Shown: positions 6,770 to 9,096 of the stretch, piece after piece
How positions within the stretch are numbered: the stretch's first letter is position 1
Layout of the letters: each line of letters opens with the position of its first letter
Source of the DNA: Citrobacter freundii
GTDB taxonomy: Bacteria; Bacteroidota; Bacteroidia; Chitinophagales; Chitinophagaceae
Direction of reading: 5' to 3'
NCBI GenBank assembly: GCA_003243445.1
Contig: QFQQ01000122.1
Span: 1-9,096, forward strand
DNA length: 9,096 nt
Made by a program: the position numbers and the translations under genes
The notes under the pieces: model-generated
Databases searched by the model: none
Told to the model about the DNA's origin: nothing
What the model saw: only the letters and a program-made list of their open reading frames with translations

Positions 6770-6926
6770 GATGTTGGGTGTTCGATGGTCGATGGTCGGG
6801 CTTCGCGTTTTGATAAGTAATGACCGGTCAGCGATTCTGAAAATAAGAGGAAATGGTCTGAGCAATAATGAGATGTCGAACCGCGAAGCCCGACCATCGA
6901 CCATCTAACATCGATCATCGAACATC
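6770..6926. repeat. Inverted-repeat element with heptameric tandem-repeat arms
   Basis: Arms at 6784-6807 and 6882-6905 are perfect inverted complements over 24 bases, with a 74-base centre that continues to pair imperfectly at its ends. Each arm ends inward in GGGCTTCGCG (or its complement) and is built outward from 7 bp units. The left arm has GATGTTG, GGTGTTC, GATGGTC and GATGGTC (6770-6797). The right arm, read on the minus strand, has GATGTTC, GATGATC, GATGTTA, GATGGTC and GATGGTC (6926-6892). It fills most of the gap between the divergent kinase and kup genes. No transposase is present, so it resembles a non-autonomous repeat of the MITE/REP kind, though that class is inferred. Confidence 0.75.
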
Positions 6927-6942
6927 CTCCCTCGCTCTCCCG

Positions 6943-6964
6943 TATAAAGATTTTATAAAGATTT
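6943..6964 (+). promoter_or_regulatory. Perfect 11 bp tandem duplication upstream of kup
   Basis: TATAAAGATTT occurs twice back to back (6943-6953 and 6954-6964). An 11 bp period is close to one helical turn, so both copies face the same side of the DNA, as in direct-repeat sites of OmpR-family regulators. Its centre is about 55 bases upstream of the kup -7 box. A KdpE-like protein is encoded next door, so it is a candidate binding site; this is inference. Confidence 0.35.
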
Positions 6965-7008
6965 CCCCCTGCATCTCCGTTTTACTCCCATCTTCAGATC
7001 CGCTGATC

Positions 7009-7016
7009 TAATTTTG
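7009..7016 (+). promoter_or_regulatory. -7 promoter box of kup
   Basis: TAATTTTG is an exact match to the Bacteroidota TAnnTTTG box, 22 bases before the kup ATG at 7039. The start site would fall near 7022, leaving a leader of about 17 bases. No TTTG is seen at the expected -33 distance, which would fit a promoter needing an activator. Confidence 0.5.
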
Positions 7017-7038
7017 CGCTCCCAATACACCGCAATTC

Positions 7039-9006
7039 ATGTCATTGAAACACAAAGTATCCCTGGCGGGTCTGCTGATCGCGCTTGGGATCATTTATGG
7101 AGATATCGGTACTTCCCCTTTGTACGTATTGAACGCGATCATGAGTGGTAAACGCATCAGCGATGAACTGGTGATCGGTTCACTGTCCCTTATCATCTGG
7201 ACGCTGACGCTTCAAACCACTATCAAGTACGTTGTATTAACGCTTAATGCAGATAACCGCGGTGAAGGCGGGATCTTCTCTTTATTCGCACTTGTCAGGA
7301 GGAGAAAAAAGTGGCTGGTGATACCGGCCATGATCGGCGGAGCAGCCTTGTTGGCGGATGGTATGATCACGCCGCCGATCTCGGTAACATCTGCCGTGGA
7401 AGGTTTGAAGCAGATCCCGGTCTTATCGGATATCAGCCAGCGCAGCGTTGTTTATATAGTGATCGGGATCCTGGCTGTATTGTTCTTTATACAACAGTTT
7501 GGTACTGCTTTTATCGGACGGTTCTTCGGGCCTGTAATGGCCTGTTGGTTTGTTATGCTTGCCATCCTCGGTTTGATACACATTGCTGACGATCTCAGCA
7601 TCTTCAAGGCGTTTAACCCGTATTATGGTATCAGGTTGCTGACGCAGTATCCGAATGGCTTCTATATTCTTGGCGGTGTATTTTTATGTACAACGGGTGC
7701 GGAAGCGCTGTATTCTGATCTGGGGCATTGCGGTAAATGGAATATCCGTCATTCCTGGGTGTTTGTAAAGACCTGCCTGATCATCAATTATCTTGGCCAG
7801 GGAGCATGGTTGCTGAGTGTGTACAAAGGCCAGGTCATTACAGGTGAAATGATCAATAAAGGATTCAATCCGTTTTATGGTGTAATGCCGGGATGGTTCC
7901 TGTATTTTGGTATTGCGATCGCAACGGTCGCGGCCATCATTGCCAGCCAGGCATTGATCTCCGGATCGTTTACATTGATCGCGGAAGCAATGCGGATGAA
8001 TCTGTGGCCAAAGCTTCGTATTCAATATCCAACCGAGGCAAGGGGACAATTGTATATTCCCGCGATCAATGGCGTGTTGTTTGCGGGGTGTATCGGCATT
8101 GTCCTTTATTTCCAGAAAGCTTCAAACATGGAAGCGGCGTATGGCCTGGCGATCACGCTGTGTATGATCGCGACATCCATTTTATTCTCAAACTATCTTG
8201 TCTTTAAACGCGTAAATGCATGGCTGATCTACCTGTATCTCGCGGTGTTTCTTACGATCGAATTCAGCTTTTTGTTTGGTAACGTACAGAAGTTTCCGCA
8301 TGGAGGATATGTAGCGTTACTGGTAGCCGGTTTGTTATTCCTTGTGATGTTCATCTGGTACAGGGCGCGTAAGATCAAGAACAGGTATGTTGAATTCGTA
8401 CGGCTGGACCACTACCTGCCTAAACTACAGGAGCTGAGTGGAGATAAAGCTGTTCCTAAATATGCAACGCACCTGGTGTATCTGACCAGTGCGGACAATC
8501 CAAAAGAGATAGAGCATAAGATCATTTATTCCATTCTTAACAGGAAGCCGAAACGTGCGGATATTTATTGGTTCGTGCATGTAGACACATTGGATGATCC
8601 TTATACATCCGAATATAAAGTGGAGCATATCATTCCGAATGATATCATCCGGATCGATTTCAGGCTTGGGTTTAAAGTGGAAACGAGGATCAACCTGATG
8701 TTCAGGAAAGTGGTGGAAGATTTGGTAGCGAATAAAGAAGTAAATATCATCAGCAGATATGAAAGTTTGTCCAGCTCCAATGTGGTAGGCGATTTTCAAT
8801 TTATGGTAATGGAGAAATATCTTAGCCAGGATAGTGAATTGCCATGGATGGAACGCGTGATCATGCGGTTGCATTTCTGGCTGAAGGATATCAGCCTGTC
8901 GGAAGAAAAAGGTTTTGGTTTGGATCCGGGATATGTGACGGTGGAGAAGTTCCCGCTGCAGGTGGGAGCGCTGCCGAAGATTAAAATGAGGCGGATTTTG
9001 GAATGA
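7039..9006 (+). CDS. kup: Kup family potassium uptake permease
   Basis: A 655-residue inner-membrane protein that takes up K+ driven by the proton gradient (the KUP/HAK/KT family). Residues 1-~440 hold about twelve hydrophobic helices; ~441-655 form the cytoplasmic C-terminal domain. The family signature GIIYGDIGTSPLYV is at 17-30, with Asp22 matching the transport-linked aspartate of E. coli Kup. Also seen are NRGEGGIFSLFAL (73-85), LLADGMITPPISVTSAVEG (104-122) and TTGAEALYSDLGHCG (218-232), all Kup landmarks. Length is slightly above the ~620 of E. coli Kup, and the frame is intact. The ATG at 7039 is the only sensible start, 22 bases after a -7 box. It is divergent from a KdpDE-like operon, which suggests that potassium or osmotic state may regulate it; in E. 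coli kup is not under KdpDE control. It ends 14 bases before the right-edge repeat. Confidence 0.97.
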   Translation: MSLKHKVSLAGLLIALGIIYGDIGTSPLYVLNAIMSGKRISDELVIGSLSLIIWTLTLQTTIKYVVLTLNADNRGEGGIFSLFALVRRRKKWLVIPAMIGGAALLADGMITPPISVTSAVEGLKQIPVLSDISQRSVVYIVIGILAVLFFIQQFGTAFIGRFFGPVMACWFVMLAILGLIHIADDLSIFKAFNPYYGIRLLTQYPNGFYILGGVFLCTTGAEALYSDLGHCGKWNIRHSWVFVKTCLIINYLGQGAWLLSVYKGQVITGEMINKGFNPFYGVMPGWFLYFGIAIATVAAIIASQALISGSFTLIAEAMRMNLWPKLRIQYPTEARGQLYIPAINGVLFAGCIGIVLYFQKASNMEAAYGLAITLCMIATSILFSNYLVFKRVNAWLIYLYLAVFLTIEFSFLFGNVQKFPHGGYVALLVAGLLFLVMFIWYRARKIKNRYVEFVRLDHYLPKLQELSGDKAVPKYATHLVYLTSADNPKEIEHKIIYSILNRKPKRADIYWFVHVDTLDDPYTSEYKVEHIIPNDIIRIDFRLGFKVETRINLMFRKVVEDLVANKEVNIISRYESLSSSNVVGDFQFMVMEKYLSQDSELPWMERVIMRLHFWLKDISLSEEKGFGLDPGYVTVEKFPLQVGALPKIKMRRILE

Positions 9007-9020
9007 TTGGCGTAAGCTCC

Positions 9021-9096
9021 CGCAGATTTACGCAGATATAAAACACGCAGATGCGCAGATGGTGTGTTAAACAAGGGAGTCATCTGCGTATCTGCG
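9021..9096. repeat. ATCTGCG-type interspersed inverted repeat, right copy (cut by window end)
   Basis: CGCAGATTTACGCAGAT at 9021-9037 is followed by CGCAGATGCGCAGAT (9046-9060), which can pair with ATCTGCGTATCTGCG (9082-9096) at 14 of 15 positions around a 21-base loop. It belongs to the same family as the copies at 46-172, and both share the run GTCATCTGCGTA. It sits straight after kup and could act as a transcript-end hairpin, although no U-tract is visible before the window ends. Confidence 0.75.

Noticed and set aside
6258..6908. 216-codon plus-strand ORF antisense to the histidine kinase
   Set aside because: It lies opposite a clear kinase gene and its product is a His/Asp/Gln-rich mirror with no domain.
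7684..8049. Minus-strand ORF antisense to kup (and another at 8425-8874)
   Set aside because: Shadows of the kup reading frame; no domain character and no promoter signal.

Overview
The window looks like a chromosomal segment from a Bacteroidota bacterium, most likely a Chitinophagaceae-type soil or plant-associated relative. This is an inference from several signs: a match to the Bacteroidota -7 promoter box (TAnnTTTG) directly in front of kup and another in front of the histidine kinase gene, the lack of Shine-Dalgarno sequences, protein families common in that phylum (DUF4886, short Omp85 barrels), and intergenic repeats built on the word ATCTGCG. There are no rRNA or tRNA genes, CRISPR arrays, phage genes or transposase genes.

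Layout. Positions 1-354 hold no gene. They carry ATCTGCG-type inverted repeats and a diverged ~71-73 bp duplication with a GC-rich palindrome. A flavin-dependent luciferase-like oxidoreductase follows on the minus strand (355-1371). After a gene-free gap comes a secreted DUF4886/SGNH-like protein on the plus strand (1778-2692). Convergent to it, on the minus strand, lie a POTRA-less Omp85-type outer-membrane barrel (2812-3978) and a previously easy-to-miss 37-codon ORF (2697-2810) starting one base after the barrel gene's stop. A gene-poor stretch (3979-4547) precedes a small orphan gene (4548-4868, plus strand).

The right half is a potassium module. A minus-strand operon encodes a KdpD-type histidine kinase that has only the membrane and kinase half (5661-6743) and a KdpE-like response regulator (4978-5664), joined by an ATGA overlap. 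Divergent from it is kup (7039-9006), a full-length K+ uptake permease. No kdpFABC genes are in the window. The shared 295 bp control region holds a -7 box for each side, a perfect 11 bp tandem duplication upstream of kup, and a 157 bp inverted-repeat element whose arms are made of 7 bp tandem repeats. The simplest reading is that the Kdp-like two-component system controls kup, its own operon, or both, but that is inference from arrangement.

The window ends at 9021-9096 in another copy of the ATCTGCG repeat family seen at the left edge. I see no clear new defence or mobile system. The most unusual items are the KdpDE-kup pairing with its repeat-rich control region, and the small coupled ORF after the outer-membrane barrel gene.
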